A DNA stretch of 64,000 bases from an uncultured Faecalibacterium sp. (GCA_900765105.1 CAAFQM010000126.1:1-64000); one strand, 5' to 3'; numbered from the stretch's first letter, positions 35,184 to 44,259 are shown. Notes: generated from the letters alone by a model not told the origin. Numbers and translations: made by a program.

Positions 35184-36254
35184 ATGAACAGAATTCCGCT
35201 TCACCGGGTATTGCAGACAGAAAATCGGAACGACAGCTTTATACTGGCCTGTGTTCTGGAAGGAGACTTTGCCGGAGAACAGCTGCTTTTACGGAACGGG
35301 CAGCCTGTATGGCAGGCTGGAAGCGCCGGCTTTCTCCGGCAACACGCGGACGCGCTGAAAAGGATCACGGCGGCAGGCGTCTGCGAGATCGGCGGAGTCC
35401 GCGTTTTTGCAGAGCGGTTCGGAGCGGTACCGCAGCTTGTCATCTGCGGCGGAGGTCATGTAGCGATATCTGTAGTCCGGCTGGCAAAGCTGTTAGGACT
35501 TCCCGTTCTTGCTATAGATGACCGCGAAGAATATGCGCAGATGCTGCGCGATGCCGGGGCGGACAAAGTTATCTGTCTGCCGTTTGAACAGGCACTGCAG
35601 CAGGTGCCCGGCGGAGAAGAAACATATTTTGTGGTTGTGACCCGGGCACATGAATTTGATGTAACTTGCCTGCAGCAGATTTTGCAGAAGCCTGCCGCCT
35701 ATGTCGGTATGATGGGCAGCCGCGGGCGGGCGCAGCTGGTACGCCGTCAGCTTTTGGAACAGGGGGTGGATGCGCAGCGCGTGGAAGCGCTGTATGCACC
35801 CATTGGCCTTTCCATCGGATCCCAGACGGCGGAAGAGATCGCACTGTCTATCATGGCACAGATCGTGTCCATCAAAAATCAGCGGACGCAGACCGAGGGC
35901 TTCTCGCCTGCATTGCTGGACGCCCTGTGTACCGCAGATAAAGCAGGCCAGCCCGCTGTTCTTGCGACCATCATCGACCGCCATGGCTCCACCCCACGCG
36001 AAATCGGCGCAAAAATGCTGATCCTTCCGGATGGTAAAACGACCGGAAGCGTGGGCGGTGGCATTATGGAACATCGTACCATCCTTGCTGCACAGGAAAT
36101 GCTGGTGGAAAGCTCCCTGCAGCACAAGGTGGTTCGCTTTTCTGCAGACGGTAAGAACGCAGATGCCGCTGTGGCAGCCTGTGGAGGGTCTATGGAATTA
36201 TTGTTGGAAAAAGTCATCCCCGGGGAGGTGTTCGGATGGAACAGGATGCATTGA
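35184..36254 (+). CDS. XdhC/CoxI family cofactor insertion protein
   Basis: A 356-residue protein with an N-terminal short region, a central Rossmann XdhC domain (VICGGGHVAISVVRLAK near 87-103, YVGMMGSRGRA near 172) and a C-terminal CoxI-like part with HGSTPREIGAKM near 270 and GSVGGGIMEH near 290. Usually the CoxI part comes first, so this is a domain-swapped order. It should bind molybdenum cofactor and help load or sulfurate (here selenate) it into the hydroxylase. The start has AGGAGA; the end overlaps yqeB by 19 bases. Confidence 0.85.
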   Translation: MNRIPLHRVLQTENRNDSFILACVLEGDFAGEQLLLRNGQPVWQAGSAGFLRQHADALKRITAAGVCEIGGVRVFAERFGAVPQLVICGGGHVAISVVRLAKLLGLPVLAIDDREEYAQMLRDAGADKVICLPFEQALQQVPGGEETYFVVVTRAHEFDVTCLQQILQKPAAYVGMMGSRGRAQLVRRQLLEQGVDAQRVEALYAPIGLSIGSQTAEEIALSIMAQIVSIKNQRTQTEGFSPALLDALCTADKAGQPAVLATIIDRHGSTPREIGAKMLILPDGKTTGSVGGGIMEHRTILAAQEMLVESSLQHKVVRFSADGKNADAAVAACGGSMELLLEKVIPGEVFGWNRMH

Positions 36255-37051
36255 TCCTTGTACGCGGTGGCGGAGACCTTGCGACCGGAACCATTCATCG
36301 TTTATGGTCGGCTGGTTTCCGTGTGCTGGTATTGGAAGCCGAGCACCCGGCGGCCATCCGGCGACAGGTCGCTTTGTGCGAAGCAGTCTATGAGGGGGAG
36401 ACTACGGTAGAAGGACTGCGTGCCGTTCGTGTCGATTCGCTGGAGCAGTCCGAAGCGGTCTGGGCAGAAGATGCAGTTCCGGTTCTGGTGGATCCCTTCA
36501 GTGAAAGCATCCGGATCGCAAAACCGGAAGTGGTCGTGGATGCGATTCTGGCAAAAAAGAATCTTGGCACGACCCGGGAGATGGCTCCGCTGACGATCGC
36601 ACTCGGCCCCGGGTTTACCGCTGGGGAAGATGTGGATGTTGTCATTGAGACCAAACGCGGGCATCGTCTGGGCAGGGTCATCCGGGAGGGAACAGCTATT
36701 CCCAATACCGGCATTCCCGGTGTCATTGCGGGGTTTGGCAAAGAGCGTGTGATTCACGCACAGGCCGAGGGCATATTTGAAGATGTGCGTCAGATCGGTG
36801 ATCTGGTAGAAGCAGGAGAAATCATTGCACAGATCCGGACACAGAACGGGACGAGCGTTCCTGTCACAACGCAGATCACAGGGATCCTGCGTGGACTTCT
36901 GCGCAGCGGATATCCGGTAACACCCGGTTTCAAGGTCGCGGACGTAGACCCGCGCAAAGAGGAACTTGCCAACTGTTTTTTGATTTCTGATAAGGCACGC
37001 TGCATTGCTGGCAGCGTGCTGGAACTTGTCTGTGCGCATCTTTTAAAGTAA
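36236..37051 (+). CDS. yqeB: YqeB (EF2563 family) selenium-dependent molybdenum hydroxylase system protein
   Basis: A 271-residue protein that starts with LILVRGGGDLATGTIHRLW, the family signature, and contains GPGFTAGEDVDVVIETKRGH near 122-141. Together with yqeC and orphan SelD, YqeB marks the selenium-dependent molybdenum hydroxylases. It is the last gene of the operon and overlaps the XdhC-like gene by 19 bases, with GGGGAGG for an RBS. A hairpin terminator follows. The role is probably in selenium incorporation into the cofactor; the mechanism is unknown. Confidence 0.9.
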   Translation: MEQDALILVRGGGDLATGTIHRLWSAGFRVLVLEAEHPAAIRRQVALCEAVYEGETTVEGLRAVRVDSLEQSEAVWAEDAVPVLVDPFSESIRIAKPEVVVDAILAKKNLGTTREMAPLTIALGPGFTAGEDVDVVIETKRGHRLGRVIREGTAIPNTGIPGVIAGFGKERVIHAQAEGIFEDVRQIGDLVEAGEIIAQIRTQNGTSVPVTTQITGILRGLLRSGYPVTPGFKVADVDPRKEELANCFLISDKARCIAGSVLELVCAHLLK

Positions 37052-37075
37052 CACAGGAAAAAGTGATTTTCACAA

Positions 37076-37128
37076 CAGCTTCTGCTTCCCGGCGGGAGAT
37101 TCTCCCGGGAAAAGGGAGCTGCTTTTAT
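37076..37128 (+). terminator. Terminator of the selenium/molybdenum operon
   Basis: Nested inverted repeats: CAGCT/AGCTG at the outside and TTCCCGG/CCGGGAA inside, followed by CTTTTATTT. Confidence 0.65.
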
Positions 37129-37279
37129 TTGCAGATTCCGTATGATACCGTACCCAAAGAAGGATATGGAAAAACCGATGGAAGCACTCGGAAAATTTTG
37201 TGCAATTTTCATAGTTTTCTAATTGGTGTTTTGGTGGTACAATAGGAGCATCAAACTAGGCCTTTTCGGGAGGGTATCC

Positions 37280-38239
37280 ATGGCAGAAAAGAACATTGAA
37301 CTGGATAGTGTAGAGATCGCAGCTGCAGTTTTTGGCAACTGCGACCGGAACATCCGCCTGCTGGAAAAAGAGTTTTCGGTCACGGCAGTCTGCAGGGGAA
37401 CACAACTCCGCCTTTCGGGCGAACCGGCAAATGTTGCTGCGGCAAACCGCGCAGTGGAGGGAATGCTCCTTCTGATCGAGAACCACACACCTCTGGAGGA
37501 CCAGACCGTCCGCTATTGTATCAGTCTGGCACACGACGGTGCAGAAAAGCGTGTAAAAGAGCTGACAGAAGACTTTGTAACGGTCACCGTAAAAGGCCGT
37601 CCTATCCGCCCCAAAACGCTGGGGCAGAAGGAATATCTGAATGCGATCCGCAGCAACGCCATCACCTTTGGTGTCGGTCCGGCAGGTACCGGCAAGACCT
37701 ATCTGGCCGTCGCCATGGCAGTGAAAGCCTTCAAGGCAAAAGATGTTTCCCGCATTGTGCTGACCCGTCCGGCGGTGGAAGCAGGCGAAAAACTGGGCTT
37801 TCTGCCCGGTGACCTGCAGCAGAAGGTGGATCCGTACCTCCGGCCTTTGTACGACGGCCTGTTTGATATGCTGGGCGCAGAGACCTATGAGAGGCTTGTG
37901 GAAAAGCAGATCATTGAGGTTGCTCCGCTGGCCTATATGCGCGGCCGCACGCTGGACGATTCCTTCATCATTCTGGATGAGGCTCAGAATACCACGCCAG
38001 AGCAGATGAAGATGTTTCTGACCCGCATGGGTGTCGGCTCCAAGGTGGTCGTTACGGGCGATGTGACCCAGATCGACCTGCCGGAGCGTGCCCGGAGCGG
38101 ACTTGTGGATGCGCTGCATGTGCTGAAGAATGTCAATGGCATTGCGCAGTGCTATTTTACCGAAAAAGACGTTGTGCGCCATCGCCTTGTGCAGGAGATC
38201 ATCAAGGCGTATGAAAGGGCAGCACATCCTGAAAAATAA
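37280..38239 (+). CDS. phoH: PhoH-like ATPase (YbeZ family)
   Basis: A 319-residue P-loop ATPase with an N-terminal KH-like RNA-binding region (about 20-75) and Walker A GPAGTGKTY near 133-141, followed by a Walker B region (FIILDEAQN near 229). PhoH/YbeZ proteins act with the endoribonuclease YbeY in RNA processing. The start at 37280 follows GGGAGG; the longer reading to 37223 was rejected as it would extend into the promoter region. It heads the phoH-ybeY-era-yqzL-recO-mutS2 run, a conserved Firmicute block (the PhoH-encoding gene of Bacillus lies in the same place). Confidence 0.9.
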   Translation: MAEKNIELDSVEIAAAVFGNCDRNIRLLEKEFSVTAVCRGTQLRLSGEPANVAAANRAVEGMLLLIENHTPLEDQTVRYCISLAHDGAEKRVKELTEDFVTVTVKGRPIRPKTLGQKEYLNAIRSNAITFGVGPAGTGKTYLAVAMAVKAFKAKDVSRIVLTRPAVEAGEKLGFLPGDLQQKVDPYLRPLYDGLFDMLGAETYERLVEKQIIEVAPLAYMRGRTLDDSFIILDEAQNTTPEQMKMFLTRMGVGSKVVVTGDVTQIDLPERARSGLVDALHVLKNVNGIAQCYFTEKDVVRHRLVQEIIKAYERAAHPEK

Positions 38240-38281
38240 AAAACAACGGAACGATAGAACAGAAAGGAGCGGACTTGCTAT

Positions 38282-38773
38282 ATGTCCAATAAAGTTCTGA
38301 TCACCAATTCACAGAAGGCTGTCAAGGTGCCTTCCGGCCTTCGTATCCTGATTCGCCGTGCCTGCAATGCTGTGCTGGAATATGAGCACTTCGATGCGCC
38401 GGCAGAGATCAGTGTCACCTTTGTGGATAACGCCGCCATTGCCGAGCTGAACAATCAGTACCGCAACAAGCCGATGCCCACTGACGTGCTGAGCTTTCCT
38501 CTGGGCGAAAACGGCAAATATGATATCGACGAAAATAACGGCTGCATGATGCTGGGCGATATCGTTATCAGCATGGAGCGCGCACTGGAGCAGGCAAACC
38601 TCTACGGCCATCCGCTGCAGCGGGAAGTCGCTTTTCTGACGGTGCATTCCATGCTGCATCTGCTGGGCTACGACCATGAGAACGGCGGTCTGGAAGCCAT
38701 GCGGATGCGCGAAAAAGAGGAAGCCGTACTTCTGCAGCTCGGCCTGCCCCGCACGGTCAGCTATACCGAATAA
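38282..38773 (+). CDS. ybeY: Endoribonuclease YbeY
   Basis: A 163-residue metalloenzyme required for 16S rRNA 3' end maturation and ribosome quality control. The zinc motif HxxxHxxxxxH is present as H122, H126 and H132 in HSMLHLLGYDH. It has AAAGGAGC upstream and follows phoH by 42 bases. Together with Era and RecO downstream it forms the usual ribosome biogenesis cluster. Confidence 0.94.
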   Translation: MSNKVLITNSQKAVKVPSGLRILIRRACNAVLEYEHFDAPAEISVTFVDNAAIAELNNQYRNKPMPTDVLSFPLGENGKYDIDENNGCMMLGDIVISMERALEQANLYGHPLQREVAFLTVHSMLHLLGYDHENGGLEAMRMREKEEAVLLQLGLPRTVSYTE

Positions 38774-38819
38774 AATCACCTTGTGCAGATGAATGCACAG
38801 AACAGACAGGAGATCCAAT

Positions 38820-39755
38820 TTGAGTAACGCTACGCCCATTCAGGGCCACTATGATACCTCTTCCGTTTTTGTCGCCGTGATCGGCCGCCCCAATGTGGGC
38901 AAATCCAGCCTGACGAATCTTTTGGTGGGGGAAAAGGTGGCTATCGTCACCTCAAAGCCTCAGACGACCCGTACCCGCATTACCGGCGTTATCACCCGCG
39001 GCCCGCTGCAGTATGTCCTGCTGGATACCCCAGGCGTGCACAAGGCCCGCAACAAGCTGGGCAAACGGATGGATAAGACCGCCAGCGATTCCATTGCCGA
39101 TGTGGATGTTTCCATGATGCTGTTCGAGCCGTATGGTGCTCTGAACGAATCAGAAATGGTACTGGTCGATATGCTCCGCAGCAGCGGTGGCCCGGCCATT
39201 GCCGTCATCAATAAGACAGACCTTGTCAAGGAAGCTGCCGATCTGAAAGCCCGGAAAGAAGAGCTGAAGGCACTGGGGGTCTTTGATGATATCTACACCA
39301 TCAGCGTCCGCGACAATGAAGGCTGTGAAGTTTTGTTTGACGCGCTGAGCCGTTATGCCGTGGAGGGCCCGCATTACTTCGATGATGATGCATATACGGA
39401 TATGCCGGAAAAAGAACTTGTCGCCGAAGTAATCCGCGAGAAAGCTCTGCTTTTCATGCGGGACGAGATCCCGCACGGGATTGCTGTTGTGGTGGAGCGC
39501 TTCAAAGAGCGCCCCGGCACCGACCTGATCGATATCGATGTGAACATCTACTGCGAACGGGAAAGCCACAAGGGAATGGTCATCGGCAAAGGCGGTGCCA
39601 TGCTCAAGAAGATCGCCAGCGCGGCCCGCGCCGACTGCGAAGAATTTCTGGGTTGCCGTGTCAACCTGCAGTGCTGGGTCAAGGTGAAATCGGACTGGCG
39701 TGACAACGAATTTTTGCTGAATAATTTTGGCTTCAAGCAGAACCCGGGCAAGTAA
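38820..39755 (+). CDS. era: GTPase Era
   Basis: A 311-residue GTPase for 30S subunit assembly. It shows the G1 loop GRPNVGKS at 22-29, G3 DTPG and G4 NKTD motifs, and a C-terminal KH domain that binds the 16S rRNA 3' end (GKGGAMLKKI near 259). I choose a TTG start at 38820: ACAGGAG lies seven bases before it, while the ATG at 38793 has no RBS. The gene follows ybeY by 46 bases. Confidence 0.94.
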   Translation: MSNATPIQGHYDTSSVFVAVIGRPNVGKSSLTNLLVGEKVAIVTSKPQTTRTRITGVITRGPLQYVLLDTPGVHKARNKLGKRMDKTASDSIADVDVSMMLFEPYGALNESEMVLVDMLRSSGGPAIAVINKTDLVKEAADLKARKEELKALGVFDDIYTISVRDNEGCEVLFDALSRYAVEGPHYFDDDAYTDMPEKELVAEVIREKALLFMRDEIPHGIAVVVERFKERPGTDLIDIDVNIYCERESHKGMVIGKGGAMLKKIASAARADCEEFLGCRVNLQCWVKVKSDWRDNEFLLNNFGFKQNPGK

Positions 39756-39827
39756 GCAGGGCAGAGTTTCCTTGCATGAACGGGCAGTACAGATCGGATA
39801 CTAACCCTGAAAAGAGGTGCTGCCTGG

Positions 39828-39989
39828 ATGGAATTACAGGAAACATGGAATGCATTTGCCGGTACGGGAAATATTCTGCTTTATCTTGATTACAGACAAC
39901 AAGCACAACTGATGGCATCTTCAACGGGAGAAACAGACGATGGAAACCATTGTAACACCGGGGCTTGTCCTGAAGGAGACCCGCTATAA
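39828..39989 (+). CDS. yqzL: YqzL-like small protein between era and recO
   Basis: A 53-residue reading frame with AAGAGG eight or nine bases before its ATG. The N-terminal part (W7, F10, TG at 13-14, YL at 19-20, Y22) matches the pattern of YqzL, a very short protein found between era and recO in Bacillus subtilis and other Firmicutes. The C-terminal half is divergent and overlaps the start of recO by 50 bases in another frame. Position and pattern make it probable; the function is unknown. Confidence 0.7.
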   Translation: MELQETWNAFAGTGNILLYLDYRQQAQLMASSTGETDDGNHCNTGACPEGDPL

Positions 39990-40686
39990 AGAGTCGGACC
40001 GCATCCTGACGATCCTGACACCGGAGCTTGGCGTGATCTCCGCTTCTGCACAGAGCAGCCTGCGGCTGAAAAGCAGGCTGTTCAGCGCCTGCGGGTTGTT
40101 CTGCTACTCGGAGTTTGTTCTGGTCCCTGGGCGGAATATGTATACCGTGCGGGAAGCGTCTGTGAAGAACGTCTTCCATGGAATCTCCCGTTCTATCGAA
40201 GCCACGAGCCTTGCCATGTATCTGGCTGAGATGGCTGCAGCGCTTTCTCCCACCGGGGAAGAAGCCGGACGGGAACTGCGGCTATTACTGAACTGTCTGT
40301 ACATGATCAGCGAGAACAAGGCCGACCTCCGGGTCATCAAGGCGGTATTCGAACTTCGGACGATGAGCGAATGCGGCTTTATGCCGCAGATCGTCTGCTG
40401 CCGTGATTGCAACGCCTACGATGGAGAAGCTTTCTATCTGGATGCGCAGGAGGGACATCTGCTCTGTTCCGATTGTGCTGCAAAGGCCGGAAAGCACTGC
40501 AATCTGGATCCGGGTGCATTGTATGCCCTGCGGCACATCTGTCTTGTGGACGACAAAAAAATCTTTTCATTCAAAATTTCATTGGGCAGTCTGGGAAAGC
40601 TTTCCGCTGTAGCCGAACAATATGCGCTGGTGCATCTGGATAAGTCGTTGAAAAGTTACGATTTTCTGAAATCCGTGCTGCCCTGA
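39940..40686 (+). CDS. recO: DNA repair protein RecO
   Basis: A 248-residue recombination mediator that loads RecA with RecR. It has an N-terminal OB fold (LVLKETRYKESDRILTIL near 7-24) and a C-terminal zinc site of two CxxC pairs (CCRDC and CSDC) separated by about 17 residues. The gene starts within yqzL, so translation of the two is probably linked. Length fits the family. Confidence 0.92.
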   Translation: METIVTPGLVLKETRYKESDRILTILTPELGVISASAQSSLRLKSRLFSACGLFCYSEFVLVPGRNMYTVREASVKNVFHGISRSIEATSLAMYLAEMAAALSPTGEEAGRELRLLLNCLYMISENKADLRVIKAVFELRTMSECGFMPQIVCCRDCNAYDGEAFYLDAQEGHLLCSDCAAKAGKHCNLDPGALYALRHICLVDDKKIFSFKISLGSLGKLSAVAEQYALVHLDKSLKSYDFLKSVLP

Positions 40687-40700
40687 CCAAAAGGATATCT

Positions 40701-43112
40701 ATGGAACAAAGTTACTTAAAAACACTGGAACTGGATAAGATCATTGCCCGCGCCGCCGAAGGCTGTGTATGTAAGGAAGCAAGGGCAAATCTGCTTGTAA
40801 TCGAGCCGCAGAGCGACCCGGACGAAGTGCGCTATGCGCTGGAGCAGACGGATGCGATCAATACACTGCTTATCAAGAACGGCTCGCCCCGGTTTGGCGG
40901 GGTGGAGGGCGTCAGCCAGCTTGTGACCCGTGCGGTCAAGGGCGGTGTGCTGTCCATGGGCGAGTTGCTGATGGTGGCAGGCGCGCTGCGCAATTTCCAG
41001 AACCTCACCAGCTGGTACGGGGCATCGGAGCACGATGTACTGCCGACGGATGATCTTTTCTACGCGCTGGCACCGCAGCCGGGGCTTGAACAGCAGATTT
41101 CCAGTGCGATCCTTGCACCGGATGCGATGGCTGATACTGCTTCCTATACGCTGAACGACCTGCGCAAGAAGATCCGCGCGACCGAAAACAGCATCCGCGA
41201 CCGTTTGGAGAGCATGGTCCGCAATATGGATACCTCCAAATATCTGCAGGAGAGTGTCGTTTCCATGCGCAACGGCCGGTATGTCGTGCCGGTCAAGAGC
41301 GAATACCGCAGTGAAGTGAGCGGTATTATCCACGATGTTTCCTCCACGGGCGCAACCGTGTTCGTGGAGCCGCAGGCCGTGGTGGAAGCCAATGCCCGCA
41401 TCCTGCAGTACCGTGCACAGGAAGCGCAGGAAATCGAGCGTATTCTGGTAGCCTTTACAGCACAGGTCGCCGCCATTGAGCCGCAGTTCCAGTACAGCTA
41501 TAAGGCTATGCTGGAAATCGATGTTCTGCTGGCAAAAGCACGTCTTGCACTGGATCTCAAGGCCTTTAAGCCGACTGTCCGTACAGACAATTCGTTCTCG
41601 CTCATCCGGGCGCGGCACCCGCTCATCGACCCAAAAAAGTGCGTTCCTGTGGATATTTCGCTGGGCAGGGAATACGACTCTTTGATCATCACCGGCCCCA
41701 ATACCGGCGGCAAGACGGTCACGCTGAAAACAGCAGGTCTTTTGTGCGCCATGGCGCAGTGCGGTTTCCTGATCCCGGCCGATGAGCGCAGCGAGATCTG
41801 TGTCTTTGATGAGTTCCTTGTGGACATCGGCGATGAACAGAGCATTGAGCAGAGCCTGTCCACTTTCTCCGGCCATATGAAGAAAATCACCGGCATTCTG
41901 GAGCTGGCCATGCCCCATACTCTTGTTCTGCTGGACGAGCTTGGAGCGGGCACTGACCCCGCCGAGGGTGCTGCGCTGGCAGTAGCGATCATCGAAGAGC
42001 TGCGCCGCCGCGGCGTTCTGTTGATGGCGACCACCCATTATGCAGAGCTGAAGGTATTTGCTCTGGAGACGAAGGGCGTGGTCAATGCAAGCTGCGAATT
42101 TGATCTGGAAACGCTGCGTCCGACCTATAAATTGAGCGTCGGCGTGCCGGGCAAATCCAATGCGTTCCTCATCAGCGAAAAGCTCGGCATCCCAGAACGG
42201 GTCATTGAAGCCGCCCAGCAGCATCTTTCGGCTGAAGACAAGCGTCTGGACGCTGTTCTCGGCCAGCTGGACGATCTGAAACTGCAGCTCAAAGAGAGCC
42301 AGAACGAAGTGGAAGAGCTGAAGAATGAGGCATCTCACCAGCTGGAAGCTGCACAGAAAAAGCGGGATGAACTGATCCAGCAGGGCGAAAACGAGCTGGA
42401 AGCTGCCCGTGCCAAGGCCCGTGCATTGGCACAGCAGGTGGAAAGCCAGGCCTACGCGCTGACGGATGAGCTGCGCCAGCTGCAGAAAGACGAGCGCATG
42501 AGCACGCAGCAGAAAGCACAGCGTGCCCGCGAGATCGCAAAAAAGGAGTCCGAGAAGCTCTTTATTGGCACGGAGGTCGTGCATAATCCGGTCAAGGAAT
42601 TTGTACCGCTGAAGGAAGTCCGGGTGGGGCAGGAGGTCTGCATTGCTGAACTGGATCAGCTGGCAACAGTACTGGCACTGCCGGATAAAAATGGCGATGT
42701 CCTTGTGCGGGCGGGTATCATCAAGACAAAAGTTCCGCTCAAGGGTCTGAAACAGCCGGAAAAGCTTGTCAAGGAGAAGAAGCCGCAGACAAAGGCACAG
42801 CAGCGATATTCCCGCCTGACCGGCGATGCCAACCGCCCCAACGGCAGGGTAGAGCGGGTACAGCGCTCTGCAAAGATGGAGTGCAACTTGCTTGGCCTGA
42901 CAGTGGATGAAGCGCTGTCGGAGGTCGATTCCTTCATTGACCGTGCGATCCTGAACGGTCAGACGGTGGTCTATCTCATCCACGGCAACGGCACAGGAGC
43001 CCTGCGCACCGCGATCCATAAACATCTGCGCGGAAACCGCATGGTCAAGAGCTTCCGTCTTGGCCGCTATGGCGAAGGCGAAAGCGGTGTGACGGTGGTC
43101 GAGCTGAAATAA
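40701..43112 (+). CDS. mutS2: Endonuclease MutS2
   Basis: An 803-residue MutS-family ATPase without mismatch-recognition domains. Walker A is GPNTGGKT near 332-339, followed by the Walker B/signature region (LVLLDELGAGTDP near 411). A coiled-coil stretch rich in Glu, Lys and Gln (about 510-620) and a C-terminal Smr domain (about 725-803, with LIHGNGTGALR) follow. MutS2 acts in recombination control and ribosome-collision rescue in Firmicutes. It starts 14 bases after recO and ends at a strong terminator. Confidence 0.94.
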   Translation: MEQSYLKTLELDKIIARAAEGCVCKEARANLLVIEPQSDPDEVRYALEQTDAINTLLIKNGSPRFGGVEGVSQLVTRAVKGGVLSMGELLMVAGALRNFQNLTSWYGASEHDVLPTDDLFYALAPQPGLEQQISSAILAPDAMADTASYTLNDLRKKIRATENSIRDRLESMVRNMDTSKYLQESVVSMRNGRYVVPVKSEYRSEVSGIIHDVSSTGATVFVEPQAVVEANARILQYRAQEAQEIERILVAFTAQVAAIEPQFQYSYKAMLEIDVLLAKARLALDLKAFKPTVRTDNSFSLIRARHPLIDPKKCVPVDISLGREYDSLIITGPNTGGKTVTLKTAGLLCAMAQCGFLIPADERSEICVFDEFLVDIGDEQSIEQSLSTFSGHMKKITGILELAMPHTLVLLDELGAGTDPAEGAALAVAIIEELRRRGVLLMATTHYAELKVFALETKGVVNASCEFDLETLRPTYKLSVGVPGKSNAFLISEKLGIPERVIEAAQQHLSAEDKRLDAVLGQLDDLKLQLKESQNEVEELKNEASHQLEAAQKKRDELIQQGENELEAARAKARALAQQVESQAYALTDELRQLQKDERMSTQQKAQRAREIAKKESEKLFIGTEVVHNPVKEFVPLKEVRVGQEVCIAELDQLATVLALPDKNGDVLVRAGIIKTKVPLKGLKQPEKLVKEKKPQTKAQQRYSRLTGDANRPNGRVERVQRSAKMECNLLGLTVDEALSEVDSFIDRAILNGQTVVYLIHGNGTGALRTAIHKHLRGNRMVKSFRLGRYGEGESGVTVVELK

Positions 43113-43121
43113 ACCTGTCTC

Positions 43122-43154
43122 AAAAGCTGTCTGGATCTGTCCGGACAGCTTTTT
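43122..43154 (+). terminator. Intrinsic terminator after mutS2
   Basis: A 13-bp stem (AAAAGCTGTCTGG / CCGGACAGCTTTT) with a 6-nt loop ends in a T run. Confidence 0.92.
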
Positions 43155-43232
43155 CTGTTTTTTGCAGGAAATGAAAAAAATAAATCGTATTCTATAAGAG
43201 AAGTTTATCGATAAAACAGGGAAGTGCTGCCT

Positions 43233-44069
43233 ATGGCGAAACATTGCCGTAAAACATCGCGCAATCGAAACAAAACCCGGCACAGACTCCGGAACATCAT
43301 GGTTCTGACCATTTGTGCCGTCTTTGTCTGGTTCGGACTTGTGCTCTGGAAAGAAGCACTCCGATTGCAGACATATCAGCCGGCAGAGAGCATTCCTGGT
43401 CAGGAATTCCGTCCGCAGGTAGGCGACCCGCCATACCGGGTAATGGTGGATGCCGGACACGGCGGGGCAGATCCGGGCGCGAGGGGAGTGGTGGAAGAAA
43501 AAAATCTCACTGCTGCAACCGCATCTGCCTTGATGGAACTGCTTGAAAAGGATCCCAATTACATCCCACTTCAGACACGGGAAAACTACGGCGAAACCGC
43601 AACACCGGCGCAGCGGGCTGCAAAAGCCCGGGAGATGGTTCCGCAGCTGCTGCTTTCCATTCACGGCAACTCTGCTGCCAATGGTTCCACCGCATCCGGA
43701 TTCGAGTGCTATCCGGCCGTTCCGGGGCGGACATGGCATAACGAGAGCTTTTACTTTGCACAGCTGCTGGCAGGCAAAATGAAGGCAGCCGGTGCCGCGC
43801 TGCGCGGGCGCGGAGGAGTGCGGTACATTTATTATCTGGAAAATGATCAGAAGCAGCTGGTCGAAAGCACCCATACGGAAGTTCGGGAGGAGCGAAGCTT
43901 TACGATTCTGGAAGATTCAAATTGTCCGGCAGTATTGGCGGAACAGTGTTTTGTAACGAACGAGGCAGACGTTGCGCAGTTCGGCAGCGAAGAAGGCTGT
44001 AAAAAAGCAGCACACATCTATTACGAAGCCATCTGCGAGTATTTTGGTACACAGCCGTTGGATGGATAA
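43233..44069 (+). CDS. Membrane-anchored N-acetylmuramoyl-L-alanine amidase
   Basis: A 278-residue cell-wall hydrolase. A basic N-terminus is followed by one transmembrane segment (about 24-41). The Amidase_3 domain shows VMVDAGHGGADPG near 69-81 (first zinc histidine), LLSIHGNSA near 141 (second histidine) and the catalytic glutamate in VLAEQCFVTNEAD near 233. It is similar to CwlD, which makes muramic delta-lactam in spore cortex, in size and single-domain form. ATG at 43233 has AGGGAAG ahead; the GTG at 43224 is too near to it. The terminator at 44174 follows. CwlD function is an inference. Confidence 0.82.
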   Translation: MAKHCRKTSRNRNKTRHRLRNIMVLTICAVFVWFGLVLWKEALRLQTYQPAESIPGQEFRPQVGDPPYRVMVDAGHGGADPGARGVVEEKNLTAATASALMELLEKDPNYIPLQTRENYGETATPAQRAAKAREMVPQLLLSIHGNSAANGSTASGFECYPAVPGRTWHNESFYFAQLLAGKMKAAGAALRGRGGVRYIYYLENDQKQLVESTHTEVREERSFTILEDSNCPAVLAEQCFVTNEADVAQFGSEEGCKKAAHIYYEAICEYFGTQPLDG

Positions 44070-44173
44070 GGTTATACTGCAGTAATGCACCAATCTGGTA
44101 TTTCCATCGCAGCTGCAAAGGGGAAGAAGCAGTAGGAACAATCAAATGGAACCATATAAGCGCCATTTGAAAG

Positions 44174-44222
44174 ATAAGGTTTCTGAACTCGAAATGGACG
44201 AGGGAGGAGACCTTATTTTTTG
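44174..44222 (+). terminator. Terminator after the amidase gene
   Basis: ATAAGGTTTCT and GGAGACCTTAT form an 11-bp stem with two G-U pairs, followed by a T run. It ends ten bases before the candidate dif site. Confidence 0.7.
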
Positions 44223-44231
44223 ATAACATAA

Positions 44232-44259
44232 TTTTCGTATAATGCACGTTATGTGAAAT
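44232..44259. other. dif: Candidate chromosomal dif (Xer recombination) site
   Basis: A 28-bp sequence has two 11-bp arms, TTTTCGTATAA and TTATGTGAAAT, around a 6-bp centre TGCACG. The arms are inverted repeats at 8 of 11 positions. The right arm differs at one position from the Escherichia coli XerD arm (TTATGTTAAAT) and resembles the Bacillus arm; the inner TATAA/TTATG ends are typical. It is exactly where gene direction switches and about 330 bp from a tyrosine recombinase gene. Direct recombination has not been shown. Confidence 0.72.

Noticed and set aside
40716..43874. 1052-residue minus-strand ORF opposite mutS2
   Set aside because: Shadow frame of mutS2 and the amidase; no start context and no protein family.
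44144..44169. Inverted repeat CAAATGG/CCATTTG before the amidase terminator
   Set aside because: The arms are short with a 12-nt or longer gap and no supporting motif; dif at 44232 is the stronger site.
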